Source of the DNA: Thermoproteota archaeon
GTDB lineage: Archaea; Thermoproteota; Thermoprotei; Thermoproteales; Thermocladiaceae
Direction: 5' to 3'
DNA: 43,322 nucleotides
NCBI GenBank assembly: GCA_013154355.1
Contig: JAADCU010000038.1
Span: 1-43,322, forward strand
Shown: positions 15,215 through 23,549 of the stretch, one piece after another
Position numbering within the stretch: the first letter of the stretch is position 1
How the letters are laid out: each line of letters starts with the position of its first letter
The notes under the pieces: generated by a model
Database searches by the model: none
Seen by the model: the letters and a program-made list of their open reading frames with translations, nothing else
Told to the model about the DNA's origin: nothing
Translations under genes and position numbers: made by a program

Positions 15215-16085
15215 CATTAGTCCAGTAAGATACTACTCTAGGGTTGCAAGATACATGATAAAGACGTTAGAGGAGAGGAGACTAGCAGCAATAGTTCAGA
15301 AGAATGGTGATGTTAGACTTGTCAGATCTGTAAGATATAAGTCAGGTATAAGAAGACCAATAATAATCACAAAGGAGAGCCAGATACCAGCAATGGCTAA
15401 GAAAGGCGTAATAGACATAATGTTCTCAGTAACTAGACTAAGAGAAGAACTACCAGACGTCTACGTCGTAGATATAAAAGCAGATAAGCACGTATGGATC
15501 CATGAGAAGAACTGGTACATATTTGACCTAGTTGCACAGATAGTATGTAACTTTCTCAAGTTTCTAGAGATAGAGAACTATATCATATGTTTTGACGGTA
15601 TGAACGGTTACAAGATAATAGCACTCCTCAACATAGAGGAAGCTAAATCATATGTGAAAGATAGGCAACAGTTTATGAAGATACTTAGTAAAAGCATAGA
15701 GTTCCTTAAAGACGTTGCTGTGAGAGTAGCAAAACATTATAAACATATCTATGAAGGTCTTGACCTGTTCTCACATATGTTAATAAGTGGAAACACGACT
15801 CTCAAGATAGGTCTATGTAGAGCACCATTCTCACTACACTGGTCTACAAAACTAGCAGCACTACCATTACCAGTACCTGTAAGAGAGTTCTCAGTAATGC
15901 AGGCACTACCATCAAGAGTTATAGAGAAAGCAGAAAACTACGGCATGGTAATAGACCAGAAGTGGAGATATAACAAAGTTGGTACCTTCATAAGAGTCAT
16001 GGAGTCATGCATGAGAGGAGACTACGTCGAGTACATCTATAAGGCCAAGTCCTACATAATGAGTCACATATCTCTAGAATCATGA
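15171..16085 (+). CDS. Primase/LigD-polymerase-like (AEP fold) protein with apparently lost catalytic residues
   Basis: 304 residues. The order of segments follows the LigD polymerase domain: YYSRVARYMIKTLEERRLAA near the N-terminus, VYVVDIKAD near residue 105, a helix, IICFDGMNGYKIIALL near 150, and RAPFSLHWSTKLAALPLP near 235, where LigD and archaeal primases have RAPYSLHxKTGL. The catalytic motifs are altered: the first Asp-x-Asp reads Asp-x-Lys, the GxH of motif II reads GYK, and no clear motif III Asp is seen. It may be an inactive structural paralogue. Starts ATG 15171 or 15177, with GAGGAG upstream; overlaps the GTPase gene and, by ATGA, the next membrane gene. Confidence 0.6.
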   Translation: MLMLKRARPLVEFPDISPVRYYSRVARYMIKTLEERRLAAIVQKNGDVRLVRSVRYKSGIRRPIIITKESQIPAMAKKGVIDIMFSVTRLREELPDVYVVDIKADKHVWIHEKNWYIFDLVAQIVCNFLKFLEIENYIICFDGMNGYKIIALLNIEEAKSYVKDRQQFMKILSKSIEFLKDVAVRVAKHYKHIYEGLDLFSHMLISGNTTLKIGLCRAPFSLHWSTKLAALPLPVPVREFSVMQALPSRVIEKAENYGMVIDQKWRYNKVGTFIRVMESCMRGDYVEYIYKAKSYIMSHISLES

Positions 16086-16642
16086 TAGGAATAGACGTAG
16101 AGAGAACACTCAATATAGCACTATGTGTAGCATTGTTAGTGCTTCTCCTCCTAGAGTTTGTCACAGGATCCTGCTACTACTATATTATATCGATCAACTG
16201 CATGTCTAGTACAAGAGTAAGTGTTCCAGTAATACTTACAGACGTTGGAATAGACTGTAGAAACTATAGTGTAAAGATATCACCAAAATCTAATATTCTT
16301 GTAAGCTCTCTAATGATTACGACCTGTATAACAGGACTTCTATGTGAGAGAAGAAGAGACTATTATTCTTCTTCAATATTTTCAACGTTCTCTAGAATAA
16401 TGAATTATGTAGCACTTATCTTACTACTACCATTACCATTATATCTAAATCTTGGAGTTGTATCTCTAGTAGTATTATTATCTAATCCTCTGTTATCAGC
16501 ATGCATATTTAGTATGAAGATACCTGCAGAGATATTATGTAAATATATTAGAGAGGAGGAGAGAATGACAGAGGTGTATATTAGCATTGATGAGCTCATG
16601 GACGATACGTTAACATTAGAGGAGTCCGAATATGAAGAATGA
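16082..16642 (+). CDS. Membrane protein of unknown function
   Basis: 186 residues. A first hydrophobic helix at 11-27 (LNIALCVALLVLLLLEF), a region with five Cys (SCYYYIISINCM, GIDCRNYS), a second at about 73-85, and two more (YVALILLLPLPLYL and VVSLVVLLSNPLLSACIF) at 110-145. The last 40 residues are acidic and soluble (MDDTLTLEESEYEE). The Cys pairs between helices 1 and 2 could form disulfides on the outside. It overlaps the AEP-like gene by ATGA, so the two are very likely translated together. I do not recognise the family. Confidence 0.55.
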   Translation: MIGIDVERTLNIALCVALLVLLLLEFVTGSCYYYIISINCMSSTRVSVPVILTDVGIDCRNYSVKISPKSNILVSSLMITTCITGLLCERRRDYYSSSIFSTFSRIMNYVALILLLPLPLYLNLGVVSLVVLLSNPLLSACIFSMKIPAEILCKYIREEERMTEVYISIDELMDDTLTLEESEYEE

Positions 16643-16686
16643 AGATTACATTTAAATAACAGCGTGAGCATTCACAATAGTAGGAC

Positions 16687-17547
16687 ATGTCTTCAGAAGA
16701 GTTTGTGAGAGGATTATCAAAGTTCTCTATGGCTGCACTTCTGAGATTTGTTGCAGCTATACTATGGCTAGTATCGACCTCTCTAATGTTATCAATATTT
16801 CCCTACTTACCGAAGATGTACGCTATCGTATATAAGCTTCAGGCTAAGAAGATATCACCATCGCAGTTACCTCCCTGGTTCGCTGAGGTGGCCATGAGAA
16901 GTCTAATATCTTCTATACTCATGATTATAGGATTAATTATCTTAGCAGTATCAGCATACGCATTCTTATGGCCTGCTTTCTCATCTTTGAGAAGAAGTAG
17001 TGAGAAGTTTAAGGTAAGTAACATGCTTGTAAAAGTAGGCTTGCTAGGATACACATTTACGCTAATAGGAAACACCATCGTAGGACAGTACGTCGGTATG
17101 CGAATAGCTAACATCATGAGAAGTCATATTAATCCACTCGCAAAGATGCTACTTATAAAGAAGATAGTTATATCATACCTACCAATATTTACTACTCTTG
17201 GCGGTCTCTTAACATTGTTCTCGGTACTTGTGATAGCTGGAATATGTATTGGTCTTGCATTGATAGCACGTATAACAGGTTCTAAGATACATTACATATC
17301 TATTATACTCCTAGTAGTAGGAGAGATAATATACATAGTTAGTGGTGCTGCAAACATAGCAGCATACGCATCACCTATGAGCTTAGGTATGCATCTTCCA
17401 ATAACAGGATTAGAAATCGGAATAGCATCATACATCCTCTTCCTGATAGCCTCAATACTGATATTCATGGGATGTAGAGCAGATATATCAAAAGTTAGAC
17501 AGTTAGAGGAATCGGGACAGCTGAGTCTAGGAGAATCAAAGTCTTAG
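16687..17547 (+). CDS. Polytopic membrane protein, DUF973-like
   Basis: 286 residues with about seven hydrophobic segments, among them LLRFVAAILWLVSTSLML, LISSILMIIGLIILAVSAY, LGYTFTLIGNTIVGQYVG, GGLLTLFSVLVIAGICIGLA and ISIILLVVGEIIYIVSGAA. Short loops with basic residues and a soluble charged tail (QLEESGQLSLGESKS). The pattern resembles DUF973-type proteins of Sulfolobales, but I cannot confirm this by eye. The stop is 4 bases from the end of the convergent aldehyde oxidoreductase gene. The ATG at 16687 follows an AT-rich stretch (16648-16657, TTTAAATAAC) that could be its TATA box at the right distance. Confidence 0.5.
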   Translation: MSSEEFVRGLSKFSMAALLRFVAAILWLVSTSLMLSIFPYLPKMYAIVYKLQAKKISPSQLPPWFAEVAMRSLISSILMIIGLIILAVSAYAFLWPAFSSLRRSSEKFKVSNMLVKVGLLGYTFTLIGNTIVGQYVGMRIANIMRSHINPLAKMLLIKKIVISYLPIFTTLGGLLTLFSVLVIAGICIGLALIARITGSKIHYISIILLVVGEIIYIVSGAANIAAYASPMSLGMHLPITGLEIGIASYILFLIASILIFMGCRADISKVRQLEESGQLSLGESKS

Positions 17548-17551
17548 AAGG

Positions 17552-19414
17552 TTAGCTTGGTAGTTCTATATCATTTCTCTTCAAGTTCTCTATAACATCA
17601 TCTAGCTCAAGTTTTCTCAGAGTCTCTATACGAGGTATACCATTCTCGTTCCATCCCCTATACTTGTAGTATAGTTGTAGCATCTTATCGTAAGTCTCTC
17701 TATCTATCCTTGCACCTCTCCTAGGTCCCTTGCTAAGTGGCTCGTTAAACCATCTTTCAGGTGGGTAATCATACTCTTTTCTCCAATGTCCAAACTCTCT
17801 GATCCAGTAACATCTTATTACGTTGTATACTCTTTCTGCAATAGTCATCAAGTAGTCTAATGTTATCTCAAGTCCTGTAGCTGCTCTGAGAGCCTTAACA
17901 TAATAGTCGAGGTCTAGTCCAAACTCTACCCACTGTAATCTACAGGTTCCTATACATTCAAATATTCCTCCACGTATGTTCTGCATCCATATTAGCTTCT
18001 GAACCTTCTCTTCTATACTCATGTTAGGATTCTTAAGCTCAATACTTATGAACCATGCATCTTTATGATGAGCACCTATTGGACTTGTAGCATATGCTAA
18101 AGCCATTCCTGGAGCAATGTGACAGTTATATGCTGATACTTCAACATTTTTACAATGCATTGCAAACTTCCTAGCTTCAGGATACTTCTCGATGATCTTT
18201 CCAACACCTTCAGCAAGTAGATCACCTATTCCTCTACGATATACGATCATCTCTATCATCCGTGTAGCGGCTTCAGCATCGCCAAATCTCAGCTCTATTC
18301 CTCCAGTATCTTCTCTAGTTATAAGCTTCTTCTCGTAGAGCTCCATTGCTAGGCCGATCACGTTTCCTAGAGAGATAGTATCAACGCCATACTCATCACT
18401 TAGCTTAACCATGTATGCTACGTGTAGTAGATCATCTATTCCAAGGTTAGCACCAAGCATGGCTACTTGCTCATAGTCAAGCTCTACAATATGTTTACCG
18501 AACCTACACAAGTTACCACATGGTGTTGGACAGGAGTAGCATCCACGTGTTCTATATTTTAGAAACTTCTCCATTACATCTCCAGATATCTTCTCAGCAT
18601 TATCAAAGACTCCTTCCTTAAAGTTCATTACTGGTAGACAACTATTCTCATTACTCCACAATATTGTTAGCATTGTTCCCTGCCCGATCCATGTATTGTA
18701 GAGCTGAGAACTTCTTAAACGATTTACAACATCTTTCAACATATCTATCAGAGAGTCTAGATCGTGAACTGGTATGTCTAGACTACCTCTCACAGCTATA
18801 GCTTTCAACTTCTTCGACCCGAGAACTGCGCCTACTCCTGGCCTACCTCCAGCTCTACCGTAGTCATGTATTATGTTAGCATACTTTACAAGGTTCTCAC
18901 CTGCGGGACCTATACATGCTACTGCACACTCACGTCCATGACGCTCCTTCAAGATGTTCTCACACTGGGTTGTTGTTGTTCCCCATAGATCATCTGCGTC
19001 AAGTATCTCGCATCTACCATCTTCAACATATATGTATACTGGTCTCTCAGACCTACCTTCAATAATTATAGCGTCAAATCCAGCATACTTAAGCATTGGT
19101 CCAAAATATCCTCCAAAGTTACCATCACAGTATCCATTAGACTCTGGAGACTTACATCCAACAACACATTTACCACTACCAGCAACAGGAAGACCTGTCA
19201 ATGGTCCTGTAGCAAATATGACCTTGTTATCAGGACCTAGAGGATCTATCCTAGGATAGGTCTCATCTAGCAGGATCTTAGCTATGAACCCTCTACCACC
19301 AAGAAATCTCCTTATCAGATCCTTACTAGTATCCTCTATCTTGTACTTTCTTCTTGATAGATCTACCCTAAGTATCTTTCCTGTATATCCTCCCTTCACA
19401 TCATGCTGAGACAT
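17552..19414 (-). CDS. aor: Tungsten-type aldehyde:ferredoxin oxidoreductase, large subunit
   Basis: 620 residues, the normal AOR length. The N-terminal GGYTGKILRVDLSRRKY, GGRGF and FATGPLTGLPVAGSGK segments belong to the family's pterin-binding domain. The [4Fe-4S] ligands are Cys292, Cys295 and Cys299 (CYSCPTPC), with the fourth Cys in FECIGTC around 487-491. These enzymes oxidise aldehydes, or reduce acids, with ferredoxin as partner and use a W-bis-pterin cofactor. The gene overlaps the upstream four-cluster ferredoxin subunit by 14 bases, giving a two-subunit enzyme like the WOR5 or bacterial AorAB types. Substrate unknown. ATG 19414 is the start. Confidence 0.92.
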   Translation of the reverse strand: MSQHDVKGGYTGKILRVDLSRRKYKIEDTSKDLIRRFLGGRGFIAKILLDETYPRIDPLGPDNKVIFATGPLTGLPVAGSGKCVVGCKSPESNGYCDGNFGGYFGPMLKYAGFDAIIIEGRSERPVYIYVEDGRCEILDADDLWGTTTTQCENILKERHGRECAVACIGPAGENLVKYANIIHDYGRAGGRPGVGAVLGSKKLKAIAVRGSLDIPVHDLDSLIDMLKDVVNRLRSSQLYNTWIGQGTMLTILWSNENSCLPVMNFKEGVFDNAEKISGDVMEKFLKYRTRGCYSCPTPCGNLCRFGKHIVELDYEQVAMLGANLGIDDLLHVAYMVKLSDEYGVDTISLGNVIGLAMELYEKKLITREDTGGIELRFGDAEAATRMIEMIVYRRGIGDLLAEGVGKIIEKYPEARKFAMHCKNVEVSAYNCHIAPGMALAYATSPIGAHHKDAWFISIELKNPNMSIEEKVQKLIWMQNIRGGIFECIGTCRLQWVEFGLDLDYYVKALRAATGLEITLDYLMTIAERVYNVIRCYWIREFGHWRKEYDYPPERWFNEPLSKGPRRGARIDRETYDKMLQLYYKYRGWNENGIPRIETLRKLELDDVIENLKRNDIELPS

Positions 19415-19808
19415 ACCTTATAGCACCTGTAGGACAGATCTTAACGCATTCCGGGTCTCCACCACATAGATCACATTTGACTGGAACCTTAAGATTCTCT
19501 ATCTTCCTGATAGCTCCATAGGGACAAGCCTTTGCGCAGTCTCCACATCCTGTACATCTCTCCTCTAGTATCTTAACTATTCCATCTTTTACAACTATGG
19601 CATCGTACTCACAGGCACGAGCACAGTATGGTGGATCACAGTGCCTACAGACTCTAGCATCTATCTGTACCTCATCCTTCAATACTGTGAGAACTATCCT
19701 TATCCCTGACTTAGCCATGTTGACGCTACGATAATGCTTATATGAGCATGCTAGCTCGCATAGATGACAACATACACACTTCTCAGTATCTACATCTATT
19801 CTTGGCAC
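19401..19808 (-). CDS. Four-cluster ferredoxin subunit of the aldehyde oxidoreductase
   Basis: 135 residues with 16 cysteines in four groups: CVCCHLCELAC, CRHCDPPYCARAC, CTGCGDCAKAC and CDLCGGDPECVKIC. This is the HycB/DmsB-type arrangement of four [4Fe-4S] clusters and suits electron transfer to or from the catalytic subunit encoded directly downstream. GTG 19808 is 28 bases from TTATAAAAT (19832-19840 on this strand), so it is probably a leaderless start. A C/D RNA lies just upstream on the same strand. Confidence 0.9.
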   Translation of the reverse strand: MPRIDVDTEKCVCCHLCELACSYKHYRSVNMAKSGIRIVLTVLKDEVQIDARVCRHCDPPYCARACEYDAIVVKDGIVKILEERCTGCGDCAKACPYGAIRKIENLKVPVKCDLCGGDPECVKICPTGAIRYVSA

Positions 19809-19843
19809 CGATAGACATATATAGCTTCAAGATTTTATAAGTT

Positions 19844-19900
19844 ACTGTCAGCACGTGGAATCCTCGTCACGCCTCAGTGTGAATACGCCTCATCACGCTA
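19844..19900 (-). ncRNA. C/D box guide RNA, one guide matching 16S rRNA
   Basis: On the minus strand: C box GTGATGA (19896-19890), guide GGCGTATTCACA (12 nt), D' CTGA (19877-19874), 3-nt spacer, C' GTGACGA (19870-19864), guide GGATTCCACGTG (12 nt), D CTGA (19851-19848). The D' guide is complementary to UGUGAAUACGCC, which is close to the conserved GUGAAUACG segment near the 3' end of 16S rRNA; the base five from D' would be the A in UGUGA. The palindromic TTATATA (19922-19928) lies about 29 bases upstream and can serve as its promoter. Confidence 0.88.
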
Positions 19901-19921
19901 GTGAGAGTACCATAGTTAGTC

Positions 19922-19928
19922 TTATATA
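19922..19928. promoter_or_regulatory. Palindromic TATA box shared by rps6e and the C/D RNA
   Basis: TTATATA is about 34 bases before ATG 19959 of rps6e on the plus strand and about 29 before the C box on the minus strand, so one TATA element may drive both. Confidence 0.45.
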
Positions 19929-19958
19929 CCCTCCTAAAGCTAGATCACTCTGCTGAAC

Positions 19959-20420
19959 ATGCCAACCTTCAAGCTTGTGCTAGCAGATCCCCTATCAGGA
20001 AAGTCGAAGCAGCTAGAAGTGAAGGATCCTCACTCACAGAGGTTCATAGGACTGAGGATAGGTGACATAGTTGATGCTTCAATACTTAAAGGAGTTCTCG
20101 ACCTACCTTCAGGATTTAGAATAAAGATAACTGGAGGAAGCGGATACGAGGGAGCACCAATGGTACCATACGTGGAGGGGCCAGTCAAGAAGTACGTTCT
20201 AGCAAGCGGTCCTCCAGGATTTCATCCAAGAAAGAGAGGTGAGAGAAAGAGAAAACTTGTGAGAGGAAACACAATAAATGAGCAGATAGTTCAGATAAAT
20301 GCAGTACTCATATACCCACCAGGCTGGAAGGAAGGTCCAATAATACCTCTAGGAGATAAGGAGCTTAACAAGATAATGGAGAAGCTGAAGGGAGGTCAAG
20401 AACAATCTCAAGAACAGTAA
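19959..20420 (+). CDS. rps6e: Small-subunit ribosomal protein S6e
   Basis: 153 residues. The family signature is clear: GFRIKITGGSGYEGAPMVPYVEGP, then VLASGPPGFHPRKRGERKRK and LVRGNTINEQIVQINAVL. It is a small-subunit protein shared by archaea and eukaryotes; the archaeal form lacks the long eukaryotic C-terminal tail, here ending in a Gln/Glu-rich stretch (GGQEQSQEQ). The ATG is the first in frame after the TATA element. The 45-base gap to nreA holds a 12-bp palindrome. Confidence 0.95.
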   Translation: MPTFKLVLADPLSGKSKQLEVKDPHSQRFIGLRIGDIVDASILKGVLDLPSGFRIKITGGSGYEGAPMVPYVEGPVKKYVLASGPPGFHPRKRGERKRKLVRGNTINEQIVQINAVLIYPPGWKEGPIIPLGDKELNKIMEKLKGGQEQSQEQ

Positions 20421-20428
20421 GTCCTAAC

Positions 20429-20440
20429 GATAAGCTTATC
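20429..20440. repeat. 12-bp perfect palindrome between rps6e and nreA
   Basis: GATAAGCTTATC reads the same on both strands and overlaps the probable TATA region (CTTATCTAAA) about 28 bases before the nreA GTG start. It could be part of a promoter, an operator or the end of the rps6e transcript. Confidence 0.4.
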
Positions 20441-20464
20441 TAAACCAAGCTCGAACGTATTAAC

Positions 20465-21715
20465 GTGGTATTTACATCAATTAAACCAGAACTATGCTAC
20501 AGATGTAAGACCTTTAAGCACCTCTGCGGTCTTCCCTACTGTCCTATCAAGGAGCGTCTTAAAGTGATTGTCAAGACATATACTAGAGTTGTCTCAAGCA
20601 GAGAGCTAGCATCCTCCTCACCACCCAGTGGAGTAGTAGGCGAACATGGTTATCCAAAGGTCAGAGTATATGTTGGCGTTGGAGCTGAGAGATCTATAGA
20701 CGTGAAGTTTCTAGAGGATCCTCCACGATGGTGGGAGAGATCTCTCACACTTGAAGATGTCATAAAGTTGAGATCAGAGATGATTAACATAATTAACGAG
20801 GGAAGATACCATGTTAAAGATGTAGATAAACTATATAGCAGAGAGATATCGCTTATCCAGGTCTCGGATAGGCCAGTAGACTGTGAAGTAAGGGTTGATA
20901 AAGTACTTGATAGAAACATAATGTTTGATCTGAAGCTGCTACCATTAAGCATGAGGGTAATAGGAAGTATAAGAGTATCAACTAATCCTCACATAGATCA
21001 TAGGATAGAAAAGATAATTCACGATCACGATCTGAAAGCTAGAGATGCAATAATAGAGCTCTATAGAAATGGGGTAGATATATATAGTATACAGAGAGCT
21101 CTCAGCTTTGGACTATTAGGAACAAGAAGATTTAGAAAGATTGTTCCAACAAGATGGGCAATAACAGCAGTAGATAGAACAGTAACTAGGTATCTCAGAG
21201 AGGAAGTCAAGAAGTTTAGCGAAGTACCAGAGTTCGAACTATACCAGATAGAGTATATGAATAATAGGTTCACAGTAATAGTACTTCCAGGAGACATTAA
21301 GATCAGATGGATAGAGTTCTGGTATCCTAGAGCAGGAATGGAACATAGAGATAATAGACCAGTACTCTCTCTCGAGATAGTAGAAGATCTAAAAGGAGAA
21401 GTTGACACGATGGATGGAGGATTTGAAGCTGCGAGAATGGGCATATTAGAATCACTCTATAAGAGGAGAAGAAAAGGTAAAATAATAATGATAAGAGAAA
21501 TCTTACCAAACTACTATGTTGGAGTTGGAAACTGGCATATTAGAGAAGACATGAGAAGAATATTTGAGCTGAGACCAATAATCAAGACATCAAGTCCTGA
21601 AGAACTTATACGTGAGCTATCACGTGTGTTCAATAATAGTAATATTCTCAACGTAGTGATCGATAGAGTAAGAAGAGAATTATCACAAAAAAGTATCCTA
21701 GAGCTACTATGGTGA
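20465..21715 (+). CDS. nreA: NreA family archaeal DNA repair protein
   Basis: 416 residues. The N-terminal Cys cluster CYRCKTFKHLCGLPYC is a zinc-finger-like site, followed by the family's SSSPPSGVVGEHGYPKVRV segment. The C-terminus ends QKSILELLW, which has the shape of a PCNA-interacting peptide (Q-x-x-I/L-x-x-aromatic-like). Members of this family have been linked to DNA damage resistance and PCNA binding in haloarchaea; the biochemical activity is unknown. GTG 20465 is the start, about 28 bases from a TATA-like element. It overlaps sua5 by 7 bases. Confidence 0.88.
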   Translation: MVFTSIKPELCYRCKTFKHLCGLPYCPIKERLKVIVKTYTRVVSSRELASSSPPSGVVGEHGYPKVRVYVGVGAERSIDVKFLEDPPRWWERSLTLEDVIKLRSEMINIINEGRYHVKDVDKLYSREISLIQVSDRPVDCEVRVDKVLDRNIMFDLKLLPLSMRVIGSIRVSTNPHIDHRIEKIIHDHDLKARDAIIELYRNGVDIYSIQRALSFGLLGTRRFRKIVPTRWAITAVDRTVTRYLREEVKKFSEVPEFELYQIEYMNNRFTVIVLPGDIKIRWIEFWYPRAGMEHRDNRPVLSLEIVEDLKGEVDTMDGGFEAARMGILESLYKRRRKGKIIMIREILPNYYVGVGNWHIREDMRRIFELRPIIKTSSPEELIRELSRVFNNSNILNVVIDRVRRELSQKSILELLW

Positions 21716-22674
21716 AGATACTACATATAGGTAAAAGATCTAGCTCTCTTAGAGAAATAGTGAACATATGTGTGGAAGCTCTCAACAACAATAATATGAT
21801 AGCAATACCTACAGAGACAGTCTACGGTATAGTTGTTCCAGACAGGGGGGACCTCTTCGAGAAATTATGTAGAATAAAGGGTAGACAGGAAAGATTTACT
21901 ATACATGCCTCAGATATTTCTCAGATTGTTGAAAGATATGACCTAGAAGATTATTATATAGAAGTTCTAAAAAAGTTGTTTCCAGGACCTGTAACAGCTG
22001 TAGTAGAGACATTGAAGAGAGAAAAGATAGGTCTAAGAGTACCTGATCATGAGCTAGTGAGAGAGATCTTAAAAAATGTAGGTCCAGTCTTTATGCCAAG
22101 TGCTAATAGGAAAGATAGTCCAAGTCCTATCACTGGTAGAGATGTTCTTGAAGAGCTTTCAAATGATATTGATATGATAATAGATGAAGGATATACTAGA
22201 TATTGCATAGATTCTACAGTAATAGACTTAACAAAGAGACCTCCAGAAGTACTGAGATGTGGTGCTTTTTCCATAGAGAATCTAGAGAAGGTCTTAGATA
22301 TGGATGTTAAGGTTCCTGAGAATATCATACGTTTAGAACCTTTTCCCGTAAAGAAGTATTTGAAGAGTAAGAAGACTATAATATTAAGAAATCTTAAGGA
22401 TATTTCTAAGATTGAAGTTAAGAAGAGAGATACTATAGTGTTATCTACGATCGAGGATTATGAGGAATACTATAAGGTTCTTAATGATTTTTCGACAGTA
22501 TTACTATATGGTTCTAAGAAGGATTGTTTATCAATGTTTAGAGGGGTCTACGAATGCTTTAGAGAGATTGAGAAGTTTTCTCATAGTTGTGTTATAATAA
22601 TTCCTCCAGAGTTGACATATGATACTTTACCAGTTATAGAGAGGTTTCTTAGAGCTGCTGATCTTGTTCTCTAG
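21709..22674 (+). CDS. sua5: Threonylcarbamoyl-AMP synthase, long Sua5 form
   Basis: 321 residues. The YrdC domain carries AIPTETVYGIVVP, the IKGRQERF nucleotide region, FPGPVTAVVE and MPSANRKDSPSP. It joins Thr, bicarbonate and ATP to make threonylcarbamoyl-AMP for the t6A modification of tRNAs reading ANN codons. The extra domain of about 100 residues after a linker (from about residue 215) defines Sua5 rather than YrdC. Start ATG 21709 overlaps the nreA end by 7 bases, so the two are co-transcribed. Convergent with the next gene, whose end touches it. Confidence 0.93.
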   Translation: MVKILHIGKRSSSLREIVNICVEALNNNNMIAIPTETVYGIVVPDRGDLFEKLCRIKGRQERFTIHASDISQIVERYDLEDYYIEVLKKLFPGPVTAVVETLKREKIGLRVPDHELVREILKNVGPVFMPSANRKDSPSPITGRDVLEELSNDIDMIIDEGYTRYCIDSTVIDLTKRPPEVLRCGAFSIENLEKVLDMDVKVPENIIRLEPFPVKKYLKSKKTIILRNLKDISKIEVKKRDTIVLSTIEDYEEYYKVLNDFSTVLLYGSKKDCLSMFRGVYECFREIEKFSHSCVIIIPPELTYDTLPVIERFLRAADLVL

Positions 22675-23391
22675 TCATGTTCTTGGAGGTCCTTGAAGTA
22701 TCCTGTTTAGTTGTGCGAGAAAATCATTTACTATTATCTCAAGGACTTGCTTACTTTTTTCTCTATCTAGTTCTCTAGAGAGTCTTCCTATTACTCCTAT
22801 GTCTGATATCTCCTTTGTCCTATATAATCTTAGTGATCCTTCTCTAACTATGTCTACTATTCTTTCAAATCTTACTAAGTCCTCGCTTATGGACATTATT
22901 AGATATGTCTCTACTATTCCAGCATGTTCTACATATATGTCACCAACTATGTCACGTAGCTTCCTCTTCACTCTCTCGTTAAGTACATAGTAGTGATATG
23001 TCTTGACGCTGTTTCTATAGTTTAAAGTTCTTGTTACTAGATCTAGAATCTCGCAGTTTCCTCCATGACCATTAACTATTACTATTGCTTTTGGAGAACA
23101 TGTCTCTATTATTGACATTACTATGTCCTCTATGTATCTCATGAATGTTCTTGGTAGAACATATATGGTTCCTGGAAAATCTCTATGCTCCATAGAGCAG
23201 GAGTAGTATACTGGAGGTAATATAAGTACAGTATCTTTTAAAATACGTTCAGCAACAGTACACAGATACTGTGAGATTATCGTATCGCAAGTATATGGAA
23301 GATGAGGACCATGCTGCTCAACGCTACCGACAGGTAGAAGAACAAGCTTGTTAGGAACAAAGTCTAGAAGAGTTATTTCTTCCAATCTCAC
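22675..23391 (-). CDS. Creatininase-family amidohydrolase, possibly ArfB (FAPy deformylase)
   Basis: 238 residues with the family's metal motifs: LPVGSVEQHGPHLPYTCD near the N-terminus, a central IVNGHGGNCEIL, and EHAGIVET near residue 155. Archaeal members include ArfB, which deformylates the first GTP-derived intermediate in riboflavin and F420 synthesis, and other amidases share the same fold. Without the neighbouring pathway genes I cannot choose. GTG 23391 is the start, with TCTTAAATC about 27 bases upstream on this strand. Confidence 0.82.
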   Translation of the reverse strand: MRLEEITLLDFVPNKLVLLPVGSVEQHGPHLPYTCDTIISQYLCTVAERILKDTVLILPPVYYSCSMEHRDFPGTIYVLPRTFMRYIEDIVMSIIETCSPKAIVIVNGHGGNCEILDLVTRTLNYRNSVKTYHYYVLNERVKRKLRDIVGDIYVEHAGIVETYLIMSISEDLVRFERIVDIVREGSLRLYRTKEISDIGVIGRLSRELDREKSKQVLEIIVNDFLAQLNRILQGPPRT

Positions 23392-23520
23392 GTTAAGGAT
23401 TAAGCTCTTCTCTAGGATTTAAGAGAACTACGCTGTGCAGCTTCCTTATCATTCATTTTCTCGTGCTGGGTTTAAGTATGTCTCTTGCTTGCCTACTCTA
23501 GAATGTTTTCCAAGAAGCAT

Positions 23521-23530
23521 ACTTTTAAAA
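23521..23530. promoter_or_regulatory. TATA-like palindrome upstream of the NifX-like gene
   Basis: CTTTTAAAAG is centred 24 bases before ATG 23550, a suitable TATA distance for a leaderless mRNA. Confidence 0.35.
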
Positions 23531-23549
23531 GATATGCACATGCTATATC

